Both the position numbers and the translations under genes were made by a program. Source: an uncultured Collinsella sp. (GTDB lineage Bacteria > Actinomycetota > Coriobacteriia > Coriobacteriales > Coriobacteriaceae). Taken from it: a stretch of 11,910 nucleotides of DNA. This document shows positions 5,366 through 11,910 of this stretch, piece after piece. Each line of letters opens with the position of its first letter. The first letter of the stretch is position 1. The notes under the pieces are model-generated. The model was not told where the DNA came from, did not search any database, and saw only the letters and a program-made list of their open reading frames with translations. The stretch covers positions 1 through 11,910 of the forward strand of contig CAUGNZ010000045.1 of NCBI GenBank assembly GCA_959601045.1, read 5' to 3'.

Positions 5366-6373
5366 CTAGTCGGTGAGTCCGTAGAACTCTTGAGAAGGGA
5401 CGCGATCGGTAAGAATCTCGAGTGCCCTATCCAAAGTAACACCGTTGTAGAGCGTTTGCTCCACGGCAAAGGTGAGCGGAATGTCTACGCCCAGTGAACG
5501 GGCAAGCTCACTGACGCTGCGGGCCGCGACGGCGCCCTCGACCACCATATGCGTACGTGCCTGGTACTCGTCGAGCGAGACGCCGTGGGCAAACTCGTAG
5601 CCAAAGGTGCGGTTGCGCGAATGCTCGGAGGTGCAGGTGGCAATGAGGTCACCCATGCCGGCAAGACCCATGCAGGTCATGGCTTGACCGCCGCGGGCGT
5701 GCACCAGACGGCTGATCTCGGCCAGGCCGCGCGTCATGATAAGGGCGAGCGTGTTGTCGCCCGCGCCGGAACCGGCGGAAATGCCGCACACGATGGCGAT
5801 GACGTTTTTCATGGCGCCGCAAACCTCGACGCCGGTCATGTCCTGCGACAGGTAGATGCGGAAGGCCGTGGATAGGAGCAGGTCCTTAAAGGTCTCCCCT
5901 ACCTGTGGGTCTTCGCTGGCGATGACGGCGGCAGAAAGTCCGCCGCGGCAAATCTCCTCGGCATGGTTGGGGCCCGAGAGGGTCGCCACGCGCGCCTCGT
6001 TGCCGATCTCGCTGGCGATGACCTCGCTCATGAGCAGGCCGGACTCGGGCTCAATGCCCTTGGTGAGGCAGAGCACCGGGGTATCGGCGGCGATAAAGGG
6101 AGCTGCCTGATGGCACACGCTGCGAAGGTGCGTCGAAGGAACTGCAAAGATGATGGCCTCGGCGCCGTCGAGCGCTTGCGCCAGGTCCGTCGTGGCGACG
6201 ACGTTGCCGGGCAGCTCGTAGTCCACCAGATACCGGGGGTTGCAGTGCTCGCCATTGATGCCGGCGGCCGTCTGCTCGCTATGGGCCCACATGGTCACGC
6301 GCTCGGTTCGCGCGGCGGCAAGGCCGGCGACGGCGGTTCCCCAGGAGCCGGAGCCAATCAGCGCAACATTCAT
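5366..6373 (-). CDS. gpsA: Glycerol-3-phosphate dehydrogenase [NAD(P)+]
   Basis: GpsA reduces dihydroxyacetone phosphate to sn-glycerol 3-phosphate, the backbone for phospholipids, in the cytosol. The 335-residue sequence has the N-terminal dinucleotide fold (IGSGSWGTA, 6-14), the conserved LTKGIE segment with K105, LSGPNHAEE (132-140), CGAMKNVIAI with the catalytic lysine K189, GLAGMGDLIATCTS (236-249) and SRNR (252-255). It lies ten bases downstream of plsY, whose product uses the glycerol 3-phosphate. The plsY stop TAG is part of the TAGGAGAG ribosome site of gpsA, so the two are tightly linked in translation. The start at 6373 gives the expected MNVALIGSGSWG opening. Confidence 0.97.
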   Translation of the reverse strand: MNVALIGSGSWGTAVAGLAAARTERVTMWAHSEQTAAGINGEHCNPRYLVDYELPGNVVATTDLAQALDGAEAIIFAVPSTHLRSVCHQAAPFIAADTPVLCLTKGIEPESGLLMSEVIASEIGNEARVATLSGPNHAEEICRGGLSAAVIASEDPQVGETFKDLLLSTAFRIYLSQDMTGVEVCGAMKNVIAIVCGISAGSGAGDNTLALIMTRGLAEISRLVHARGGQAMTCMGLAGMGDLIATCTSEHSRNRTFGYEFAHGVSLDEYQARTHMVVEGAVAARSVSELARSLGVDIPLTFAVEQTLYNGVTLDRALEILTDRVPSQEFYGLTD

Positions 6374-6382
6374 GACTCTCTC

Positions 6383-7066
6383 CTACTTATCGTCGGGCTC
6401 GGTGACGCGCTTAGTAAACGAGAGCTTGGACTCCTTACCCGTCATGAGCTTTTTGATGTTCGCACGATGGGCCCACACCACGGTGATGCCGATTAGCGTC
6501 ATGCAAAACTTAAGTCCAAGGCTGCTGTACGGAAAGACCGCGCAGGCGGCGATGGGAAGACCGATGGCCGCGGCAAGCGAGCCCACCGACACAAACTTGG
6601 TGATGGCGACGGCCACGATAAACATGCCCAGCAGCGACAGGCCAATGGGCCAGTACCAGGCGAGGATGACGCCCAGACCAACCGCGATACCCTTGCCGCC
6701 ATGGAAGTTGAGGTAGGGCGAGAAGATATGGCCCCACACCGCTGCCAGGCAAATGACGCCGAGCATCCAATCGCCGGGGGCTCCGGGCGCCATGATGCTT
6801 ACGGGGAAGCCATAGCCCACGCCCGCGATGAGCGGACGGGCGATAAGGACACAGATGGCGCCCTTAAGGCAGTCGAGCAGCAGGGTGAGCGCGGCCACCT
6901 TGGGGCCGGCCACGCGTAGGGCGTTGGTGGTGCCGACGTTGCCGGAACCCGCCTTGCGAATGTCGGTGTGGTTGAACACGCGGCCCAAGATCAGGCCAAA
7001 CGGAATCGCCCCGATAAAGAACGAGACCACGGCGCAGATGGCGGTCAGCAGAATCGGATTATGCAT
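6383..7066 (-). CDS. plsY: Acyl-phosphate:glycerol-3-phosphate acyltransferase, integral membrane
   Basis: PlsY transfers an acyl chain from acyl-phosphate (made by PlsX, not in this window) to glycerol 3-phosphate, giving lysophosphatidic acid at the inner face of the membrane. The 227 residues are mostly hydrophobic segments, with clear stretches at about 4-30, 56-80, 101-118, 127-175 and 184-200. The three signature motifs are visible: KAGSGNVGTTNALR (38-51), GHIFSPYLNFHGGKGIA (112-128), and the HRANIKKLMTGKES region (200-213). The ATG at 7066 was chosen over one 16 codons upstream: AAGGAG lies seven bases before it and the preceding residues are polar and not family-like. It overlaps the end of der by eight bases and is followed ten bases later by gpsA. 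Confidence 0.96.
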   Translation of the reverse strand: MHNPILLTAICAVVSFFIGAIPFGLILGRVFNHTDIRKAGSGNVGTTNALRVAGPKVAALTLLLDCLKGAICVLIARPLIAGVGYGFPVSIMAPGAPGDWMLGVICLAAVWGHIFSPYLNFHGGKGIAVGLGVILAWYWPIGLSLLGMFIVAVAITKFVSVGSLAAAIGLPIAACAVFPYSSLGLKFCMTLIGITVVWAHRANIKKLMTGKESKLSFTKRVTEPDDK

Positions 7067-8393
7067 CCTTTTGCTCCTTCTTCCTAAAGAAGAGTCGAAT
7101 GGGCGTGCCGGCAAAATCGAAGGTCGAGCGCATGCGGTTCTCCACGTAGCGCTGGTAGGTGTCGTTGACCAGATCGCTATGGTTGACGAAGAACGTGAAC
7201 GTCGGCGGGTTGACGCCCGTCTGGGTCACGTAGTGCATGCGCAGGCGGCGCTTGCCGTCCACCACGGTATGACCGAACTCGCGCAGGTCGGTGAGGAACG
7301 TGTTGAGGCGCGAGGTGCTGATCTTCTGCGAGCGCGTCTTTTCGGCGGCGTCGACCATTGCCCAGATCTTCTCCACGCTGCGGCCGGTCAGGGCCGAGAT
7401 GCGCAGATACTGGGCCCAGGGAGCCATGACGCCCAGACGGCGGTCGACGGTCTCCATGCAGGCCTCGCGCTTGCGGTCGTCGTCGAGCAGGTCCCACTTG
7501 TTGAGCAGCACCACGATGGCGCAGCCGCGCTCGATGGCCAAGCCCATGACCTTTTGGTCCTGCTCGGTGACGCCCATGGAGGCGTCGACGACGAGTAGCG
7601 CCACGTCGGCGCGGTCGATGGCGCGCAGGCCACGGACCATGGAGTAGTACTCGATGTTTTCGTACACGGTGCTCTTCTTACGGATGCCCGCGGTATCGAC
7701 CATGCGGTAGTGCTTGCCGTTGCGCTCGACGACCGTGTCGATGGCGTCGCGCGTTGTGCCGGCGATGTTCGAGACGATGGAGCGGTCGGCGCCCAGGATG
7801 CGGTTGAACAGCGAGGACTTACCGGCGTTGGGGCGGCCGATGATGGCCACGTTCAGCGCATCGGGGAACTCGTCGGCGATCTCGTCCTCTTCTTCCGGAA
7901 GCAGGGCCACGATATCGTCGAGCAGGTCGCCCGTGCCATGGCCATGCAGGGCCGAGAGCGGCGTGGGCTCGCCGATGCCGAGCGAATAGAACTCCCAGAT
8001 GCTGTCGTTCTCGCGATCGGGGTTGTCGAGCTTGTTCACCAGCAGAAAGACCGGCTTGTCGCAGCGCTTGAGCATGCGGGCGACCGACTCGTCCTCCTCG
8101 GTGACACCGGTGCGGCCGTCGACCACAAACAGGATGACGGCGGCTTCCTCGGCGGCGGCGAGCGCCTGGTCGCGGATGGACGTTGCAAAGACATCGTCGC
8201 TCTTGAGCGGCTCGATACCGCCCGTGTCGACGATGGTGAACTCGCGGCCGTTCCAATCGGCCGTGTGATACGAGCGGTCGCGCGTGACGCCGCGGGACTC
8301 GTGGACGATGGCGTCCGAGGTCTGGGCCAGGCGGTTAACGAGCGTGGACTTGCCCACGTTGGGGCGTCCGACGACGGCGACGATAGGTTTCAT
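7059..8393 (-). CDS. der: Ribosome biogenesis GTPase Der (EngA)
   Basis: Der is an essential double GTPase that assists assembly of the 50S ribosomal subunit. The 444 residues contain the first G domain (about 2-165: GRPNVGKST 9-17, DTGGI 56-60, NKLD 120-123), an acidic linker (EEEDEIADE, 167-175), the second G domain (about 180-350: GRPNAGKSS 186-194, DTAGIRKK 233-240, NKWDL 298-302) and the C-terminal KH-like domain (about 352-438). The second P-loop has Ala where Val is common, a mild variant that should still bind nucleotide. The ATG at 8393 opens with MKPIVAVVGRPNVGKS and has AAGGAG just upstream; the frame stays open for another 57 codons, but those lie inside the previous gene and look random. 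It sits between the DUF512 gene and plsY. Confidence 0.97.
   Translation of the reverse strand: MKPIVAVVGRPNVGKSTLVNRLAQTSDAIVHESRGVTRDRSYHTADWNGREFTIVDTGGIEPLKSDDVFATSIRDQALAAAEEAAVILFVVDGRTGVTEEDESVARMLKRCDKPVFLLVNKLDNPDRENDSIWEFYSLGIGEPTPLSALHGHGTGDLLDDIVALLPEEEDEIADEFPDALNVAIIGRPNAGKSSLFNRILGADRSIVSNIAGTTRDAIDTVVERNGKHYRMVDTAGIRKKSTVYENIEYYSMVRGLRAIDRADVALLVVDASMGVTEQDQKVMGLAIERGCAIVVLLNKWDLLDDDRKREACMETVDRRLGVMAPWAQYLRISALTGRSVEKIWAMVDAAEKTRSQKISTSRLNTFLTDLREFGHTVVDGKRRLRMHYVTQTGVNPPTFTFFVNHSDLVNDTYQRYVENRMRSTFDFAGTPIRLFFRKKEQKDA
7074..7079 (-). promoter_or_regulatory. Ribosome binding site deciding the plsY start
   Basis: AAGGAG lies seven bases before the ATG at 7066, inside the last codons of der. 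This supports the 227-residue PlsY over the longer upstream reading. Confidence 0.8.
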
Positions 8394-8398
8394 CTGCT

Positions 8399-8404
8399 CT
8401 CCTT
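8399..8404 (-). promoter_or_regulatory. Ribosome binding site deciding the der start
   Basis: AAGGAG begins at the last base of the TAA stop (8406-8404) of the DUF512 gene and lies five bases before the ATG at 8393. It rejects the much longer in-frame reading that starts at 8564. Confidence 0.75.
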
Positions 8405-9846
8405 TAATGGGTAGGGTCAGCGGAATTAGTAGAGTCGGCAGGCACAATGCCAAGGATGTGCTCCAGGGTATCGAGCAGCTCATGCGGCATGGTCGATACC
8501 ACATGAACCTCGGCGCCGCGACTGGTAAGGCTTGCGAGTAAATCGTCACGATGATACTCGTCAAGCGTCATGCCGTCAGCGTTGAACATGAGCTTAGGCA
8601 CAAAGAGCATAACCCCCGACAGGTCTTGGGGTAGCTGCTCCAAGATGTCGCAGGCGACGATGAGGCCGGTCACGTCCACGTTGCCGCCAAAGTAGCGGTT
8701 TTTGATAGCCGTGACGGTGCCGGCGAGTCCCTGGGGCGACTCCACAAAGCGGGCCACGGTGTCGCGAGCGCTGGCGCCCGAGAGACACAGCAGGTGCTGG
8801 CTGCGGGCGGCGATGGCCTCGCGGACGCGGGCCAGTCGCTCGGCATCGGTAGCCAGCACGTCGTCGGTCTCGTCCAGATACGAGCGGATCATGCCGATGC
8901 CGTCGTAGTACTGTGGGTAACCGTCGTAAAAGTCCGCCTCGGGAGGATCGATGCCGGCGTCCAGATAGAACTCGTCGCTCATCTGGAAGGTGTGGCGGCC
9001 AAAGCGCTCGTAGGCGCGGTCCTGGAACGGTCGGATCATGGCAATGGTCTCGCGCGCCAGTTCGGGCTTGTCGCTGTATGACCAGCTAAAGCGGTTTTGG
9101 TGCTTGGTAAAGCCGAGCGGCACGATGCCCAGGCTGGTGATCTGCTCATGTTCCTCGCAAAAGCGCAGGGTCTTTTCCAGCTCCTCGCCGTCGTTCATGC
9201 CGGGGCACAACACGATCTGCGCGTGAATCTCGATGCCGGCGGCCATGATGGTCTCGAGTACGTCCATGCCTCGCTGGGCGTTACGGCCCATCATACGACG
9301 GCGGACGTCGGGGCTCACAGCGTGGACCGACACGTTCATGGGGCTCATGTTGCGCTGGATGACGTTTTGCACGTCCTCGTCGGTGAGGTTCGTGAGCGTG
9401 ACAAAGTTGCCCTGCAAAAAGCTCAGACGATAGTCGTCGTCGCGAATGTAGAGCGTGGAGCGGCCGCCCTTGGGCAGCATGGTCATAAAGCAGAACACGC
9501 AGGCGTTAACGCAGGTACGCATGCCGTCGAAGATGGGGCCATCGAACTCCAAGCCCCAGTCCTCGCCGGGAAAGCGGTCGAGCTCCACGGGCGTGACGGT
9601 GTTGTCGCGCGGGTCGAATACCTCCAGCTCGACGGTGTCGTCGTCGGCTTCCCAGAGCCACACGATCATGTCGGTGAGCTGCTCGCCGTTGACCGCGAGC
9701 ACGCGCATGCCCGGCTCGATACCCACATCCCACGCGGGCGATTCGGGACGCACGTTCTTGACGAGCGCGCCCTCACCCGGCTCGGGGTCGCGGCTGCGCC
9801 CGTAATCGGCCACCTCGGCGGCGTATGCGGGTACGGTCTGGTCCAT
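8404..9846 (-). CDS. DUF512 radical SAM protein with N-terminal PDZ-like domain (function unknown)
   Basis: A 480-residue protein of the conserved family described as PDZ plus radical SAM plus DUF512 (related to TIGR03279). The reaction is unknown. The PDZ-like segment is about 24-78 (ALVKNVRPESPAW, GIEPGMRVLAVNGEQL). The radical SAM cluster motif is MRTCVNACVFCF with C112, C116 and C119, so CX3CX2C, followed by the family signatures DDDYRLSFL (136-144) and TLTNL. Further hallmarks are SVHAVSPDVRRRMMG (173-187), PGMNDG (215-220), MSDEFYLDAG (289-298) and the C-terminal DUF512 part (about 305-468: SGASARDT, DVTGLIVACDIL). I recall this gene beside der in many Clostridia and Actinobacteria, so the placement between ispH and der is conserved context rather than chance. 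It should bind a 4Fe-4S cluster. The start at 9846 has a clear but unusually distant ribosome site. Confidence 0.9.
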   Translation of the reverse strand: MDQTVPAYAAEVADYGRSRDPEPGEGALVKNVRPESPAWDVGIEPGMRVLAVNGEQLTDMIVWLWEADDDTVELEVFDPRDNTVTPVELDRFPGEDWGLEFDGPIFDGMRTCVNACVFCFMTMLPKGGRSTLYIRDDDYRLSFLQGNFVTLTNLTDEDVQNVIQRNMSPMNVSVHAVSPDVRRRMMGRNAQRGMDVLETIMAAGIEIHAQIVLCPGMNDGEELEKTLRFCEEHEQITSLGIVPLGFTKHQNRFSWSYSDKPELARETIAMIRPFQDRAYERFGRHTFQMSDEFYLDAGIDPPEADFYDGYPQYYDGIGMIRSYLDETDDVLATDAERLARVREAIAARSQHLLCLSGASARDTVARFVESPQGLAGTVTAIKNRYFGGNVDVTGLIVACDILEQLPQDLSGVMLFVPKLMFNADGMTLDEYHRDDLLASLTSRGAEVHVVSTMPHELLDTLEHILGIVPADSTNSADPTH

Positions 9847-9848
9847 GG

Positions 9849-10748
9849 TTAGCGGCAAAGCTCCTTGATGCGCGTGACGGCGCGTTCGATGTGTTCTTGC
9901 GGGGTGGAGGCTCCGGCGGTGATGCCGATGTGGTGAGCGTCGGCAAACCACGCGGCCTGGAGCTCGGAAGCTTCCTCGATGTGATGCGTACGCTCGCAGG
10001 CGTCTGCGCAAATCTGCGCCAGGCGGCGGGTGTTGCCCGAGTTCTTGCCGCCCACGATGACCATGCAGTCGCAGCGGTTGGCGAGGGATGCCGCCGCCTG
10101 CTGGCGCTCGCTTGTGGCGGCACAGATCGTGTTGATCACACGCAGCTCCTGCACGCGCGGGGTGATGGAGGCCACAACCTCGGCCAGGTTCTGCGCGGTC
10201 TGGGTGGTCTGCACGACGAGGCCTACCTTGCCCTTGAGCGGCAGCACGTCCGCATCGGCGGCGCAGCTCACGACCTGTGCATCATTGCCGGCGTGGCCCA
10301 AGATGCCCTCAACCTCGGGATGGCCCGGCTCGCCTACGACTACCACGCGGTAGCCCTCGCGTACCAGGCGCTCGGCGGCCACATGGACCTTCTTCACGTA
10401 GGGACAGGTGGCGTCGACCACGGTAAGGCCGCGCTCGCGGGCAGCATCGATCACTTGCGGCACCACGCCGTGGGCGCGGATGATCACGGTACCGGTTGCG
10501 GCGCTATCCAGGTTCTCAGCCAGGCTAACGCCTGCCTCAGCGAGCTCGCGCACCACGATAGGGTTATGGATGAGCGGACCCAAGGTATGGACCTGAGTGC
10601 ACTCCCCTGCCTGCGGCGCAGCGGCCAGCGCCATATCGAGCGCACGCTGTACGCCGTAGCAAGTGCCGGCGTGGGCGGCGATCTCGATGGTAGGCGCGGT
10701 TGCCTGGTCGGACGCAGTCGCGGCGGTGTTCGTCACGTTCTCGCTCAT
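9849..10748 (-). CDS. ispH: 4-hydroxy-3-methylbut-2-enyl diphosphate reductase
   Basis: IspH (LytB) is the last enzyme of the MEP pathway. Using a 4Fe-4S cluster it reduces HMBPP to isopentenyl and dimethylallyl diphosphate. The 299 residues carry the three cluster cysteines C30 (GTCYGVQRAL), C115 (DATCPYVKKVH) and C209 (NTICAATSERQ). The substrate-binding residues are LGPLIHN (H61), RAHG (H93), GEPGHPEVEG with H143 and the acid E145, VQTTQT, KNSGNTRRL (235-243) and AGAST (278-282). The N-terminal extension of about 20 residues is Ala/Thr-rich and not conserved. I used the ATG at 10748, two bases after the plsC stop, over one ten codons upstream inside plsC; the ribosome site there is weak (GGCAGG), so translation is probably coupled to plsC. 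Confidence 0.96.
   Translation of the reverse strand: MSENVTNTAATASDQATAPTIEIAAHAGTCYGVQRALDMALAAAPQAGECTQVHTLGPLIHNPIVVRELAEAGVSLAENLDSAATGTVIIRAHGVVPQVIDAARERGLTVVDATCPYVKKVHVAAERLVREGYRVVVVGEPGHPEVEGILGHAGNDAQVVSCAADADVLPLKGKVGLVVQTTQTAQNLAEVVASITPRVQELRVINTICAATSERQQAAASLANRCDCMVIVGGKNSGNTRRLAQICADACERTHHIEEASELQAAWFADAHHIGITAGASTPQEHIERAVTRIKELCR
9861..9866 (-). promoter_or_regulatory. Distant ribosome binding site of the DUF512 gene
   Basis: AAGGAG lies 14 bases before the ATG at 9846, inside the end of ispH. This is longer than the five to eleven bases seen at neighbouring genes. No nearer site is visible, and a TTG four codons upstream is only two bases from it, so the ATG is still preferred. 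Translation may depend partly on coupling to ispH. Confidence 0.5.
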
Positions 10749-10750
10749 GG

Positions 10751-11479
10751 CTAGAACCTGCCCGGATGCTCGGCGCACAGCTCGTCTCGCATGGCGTAGA
10801 CGCGGTTCATGGCCTCGGACTCAAACCAGGCCAGGCGCTCCGTACGCTTAAGCCCGGCCGGCGCGTCCGAAAGCGAGATGGCCTTGCCGGCACGAATCCA
10901 GCACTTCTTGGGACGCATGAGCTTTTTGCCCGCGGGCGTGATGTCGGACCAGCCACAGATGGCAAGTGGGTTGACGGGCGCCTTGCCCATCTGGGCGATG
11001 AGCGCAAAACCGCCGTGGACCTCGGGCTTGATCTCGCGCGAGCGGATGCGCGTGCCCTCGGGGAAGATCAGGACGTCCTCGCCGCGTTGCAGCGCATGCT
11101 GGGCGGCGCGCAGGCACTTCATATCGGCAGTACCGCGCTCTACGGGGATGCCGCCCACGCGGCTAAAGGCCCAGCGCACAATCTTGCTCTTGGCGAACTC
11201 GGACTTAAAGATGGGACGAATGCGGCGGCCGCCAAAGAACAGCGCCGTCTCCACGGCCAAGAGCTCGGCCATCGAGGTGTGGTTGCAGATGACCACGCTG
11301 CCGCGGCCTTCCTGGCGCTCAAACAGCAGGTCAGCGTCCTCGACCTTCCAGCGCCACATGAGCTTGGAGAAGGCCCAAAGGATGGCCATGACTACGACGA
11401 CGGTGCCGCGGATGAGCGCCGGGAACTCGTCATAGGGGGCGTTGTAATAGTCCTCGGGCGTCTGCTTAAACAGGCGCAT
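10751..11479 (-). CDS. plsC: 1-acyl-sn-glycerol-3-phosphate acyltransferase (PlsC family)
   Basis: PlsC-type enzymes add the second acyl chain to lysophosphatidic acid, giving phosphatidic acid at the cytoplasmic membrane. The 242-residue protein has one N-terminal membrane segment (about 23-41), then the acyltransferase domain: VVICNHTSMAELLA (62-75), FKSEFAK (91-97), GGIPVERGTAD (109-119) and FPEGTRIRS (139-147). The first motif is normally NHxSxxD (HX4D); here the acidic residue is glutamate, H67 with E72. The second and third motifs are intact. It follows cmk by three bases and precedes ispH by two. With gpsA and plsY in the same operon it completes the path from dihydroxyacetone phosphate to phosphatidic acid, apart from PlsX. 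Assignment to lysophosphatidate is by context; other acyl acceptors are possible. Confidence 0.92.
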   Translation of the reverse strand: MRLFKQTPEDYYNAPYDEFPALIRGTVVVVMAILWAFSKLMWRWKVEDADLLFERQEGRGSVVICNHTSMAELLAVETALFFGGRRIRPIFKSEFAKSKIVRWAFSRVGGIPVERGTADMKCLRAAQHALQRGEDVLIFPEGTRIRSREIKPEVHGGFALIAQMGKAPVNPLAICGWSDITPAGKKLMRPKKCWIRAGKAISLSDAPAGLKRTERLAWFESEAMNRVYAMRDELCAEHPGRF

Positions 11480-11482
11480 GGG

Positions 11483-11910
11483 CTACCTCCTTTGGTTGAT
11501 GAGGTCCTCGATAATGCGGACGACCTCGTCGATGGTATGGGCGGTGGAGTCGACGTGCACGGCGTCCTCGGCGGGCACGAGCGGGGCGACCTCGCGGCTG
11601 CTGTCAAGCTTGTCGCGCTGCTTAAGGGCGTCGAGAGTCTCGTCGACCTCGGCCTCGAGCTGCTCGGCAGTAAGCGGCTGGGCGTCGTTTTGGTGACGCT
11701 GCAGCACGCGGCGGCGGGCGCGCTCGCGCGGGTTGGCGGTCAGGAAGACCTTGACCTGCGCGTTGGGGAACACGACGGTTCCGATGTCGCGACCCTCGGC
11801 CACGATATCGCGGTCCTCAGCGGCTCGGCGCTGGTGAATGAGCATGGCGGCGCGCACGCCCGGGTAGGCCGAGACCTTGGATACGTTGGCGTCGACCTGC
11901 GGGGTACGAA
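11483..11910 (-). CDS. cmk: Cytidylate kinase, C-terminal part (gene runs off the right edge)
   Basis: Cmk phosphorylates CMP and dCMP with ATP. The window holds the last 141 residues; the reading frame is open to the edge, with the first whole codon at 11908-11906. The N-terminal P-loop is therefore outside the window. Visible motifs are VSAYPGVRAAML, the signature AEGRDIGTVVFPNA, KVFLTANPRERARRR, the lid-region KQRDKLDSSREVAPL and the terminal EDAVHVDSTAHTIDEVV. All fit bacterial CMP kinase. The last two codons before the stop, AGG AGG for Arg-Arg, are also the ribosome binding site of plsC. The pairing cmk-plsC is common in bacteria and suits a shared role, because CTP is used to activate phosphatidic acid to CDP-diacylglycerol. 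Confidence 0.95.
   Translation of the reverse strand, partial: RTPQVDANVSKVSAYPGVRAAMLIHQRRAAEDRDIVAEGRDIGTVVFPNAQVKVFLTANPRERARRRVLQRHQNDAQPLTAEQLEAEVDETLDALKQRDKLDSSREVAPLVPAEDAVHVDSTAHTIDEVVRIIEDLINQRR
11486..11493 (-). promoter_or_regulatory. Strong ribosome binding site of plsC inside the cmk end
   Basis: AAAGGAGG, a full match to the anti-16S tail, lies six bases before the plsC ATG. It overlaps the last Gln codon and the two terminal Arg codons (AGG AGG) of cmk, so it serves both as coding sequence and as ribosome site. Confidence 0.88.

Noticed and set aside
3623..5497. A 624-codon open frame on the plus strand
   Set aside because: It lies wholly opposite the cysteine desulfurase, rpe and the end of gpsA, all with clear family motifs. 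The translation is low-complexity, rich in Gly, Val, His and Leu, with no domain. Such antisense frames are expected in GC-rich genes.
8394..8564. A 57-codon N-terminal extension of Der
   Set aside because: It overlaps the DUF512 gene in another frame, has no ribosome site at its start, and Der proteins normally begin a few residues before GRPNVGKS, as the ATG at 8393 gives.
9097..10754. Long plus-strand frames opposite the DUF512 gene and ispH
   Set aside because: Their composition is that of antisense frames (His, Gly, Val and Asp rich) with no recognisable motif or ribosome site, and the minus-strand genes explain the sequence.

Overview
The window is a compact block of chromosomal housekeeping genes from a GC-rich bacterium. 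From about position 673 to the right edge everything is on the minus strand: eleven complete protein genes, a twelfth (cmk) cut by the edge, and one tRNA. The codons strongly prefer G or C at the third position and genes are joined by ATGA overlaps or gaps of a few bases. The order cmk-plsC-ispH-(DUF512 radical SAM)-der-plsY-gpsA-rpe-cysteine desulfurase-Nif3-zinc ribbon-coaBC, together with the protein sequences, fits an Actinomycetota member of class Coriobacteriia (Collinsella/Olsenella type). That placement is inference from memory, not a search result.

Layout, left to right. Positions 1-81 may hold the last codons of a plus-strand gene that I cannot identify, followed by a clear plus-strand intrinsic terminator (102-134). 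Positions 135-550 hold no convincing gene. They are richer in A+T and full of small palindromes, including a short motif repeated three times at exactly 61-base spacing and a nested set of TTGCTTAA palindromes. A minus-strand terminator (551-586) ends the right-hand transcription unit, whose last gene is tRNA-Pro(GGG) (597-673) with its own probable promoter. Then, in increasing coordinates (so against the direction of transcription), come coaBC, a zinc-ribbon coiled-coil protein, a Nif3 family protein, a cysteine desulfurase, rpe, gpsA, plsY, der, a DUF512 radical SAM protein, ispH, plsC and the C-terminal part of cmk.

The minus-strand genes look like one long operon whose promoter lies beyond the right edge. 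Its functions hang together around membrane-lipid and precursor supply. GpsA makes glycerol-3-phosphate, PlsY and PlsC acylate it to phosphatidic acid, Cmk feeds the CTP pool used to make CDP-diacylglycerol, CoaBC makes the coenzyme A precursor and IspH completes the isoprenoid precursors. A second thread is iron-sulfur chemistry: IspH and the radical SAM protein need 4Fe-4S clusters and the operon carries a cysteine desulfurase. Der is a ribosome-assembly GTPase and Rpe is a pentose-phosphate enzyme.

I do not see a mobile element, CRISPR array, defence system or biosynthetic cluster. The items most worth a second look are the DUF512 protein of unknown function, two departures from family motifs (a lost zinc ligand in the zinc-ribbon protein and HX4E in place of HX4D in PlsC), and the patterned gene-free stretch at 317-554.
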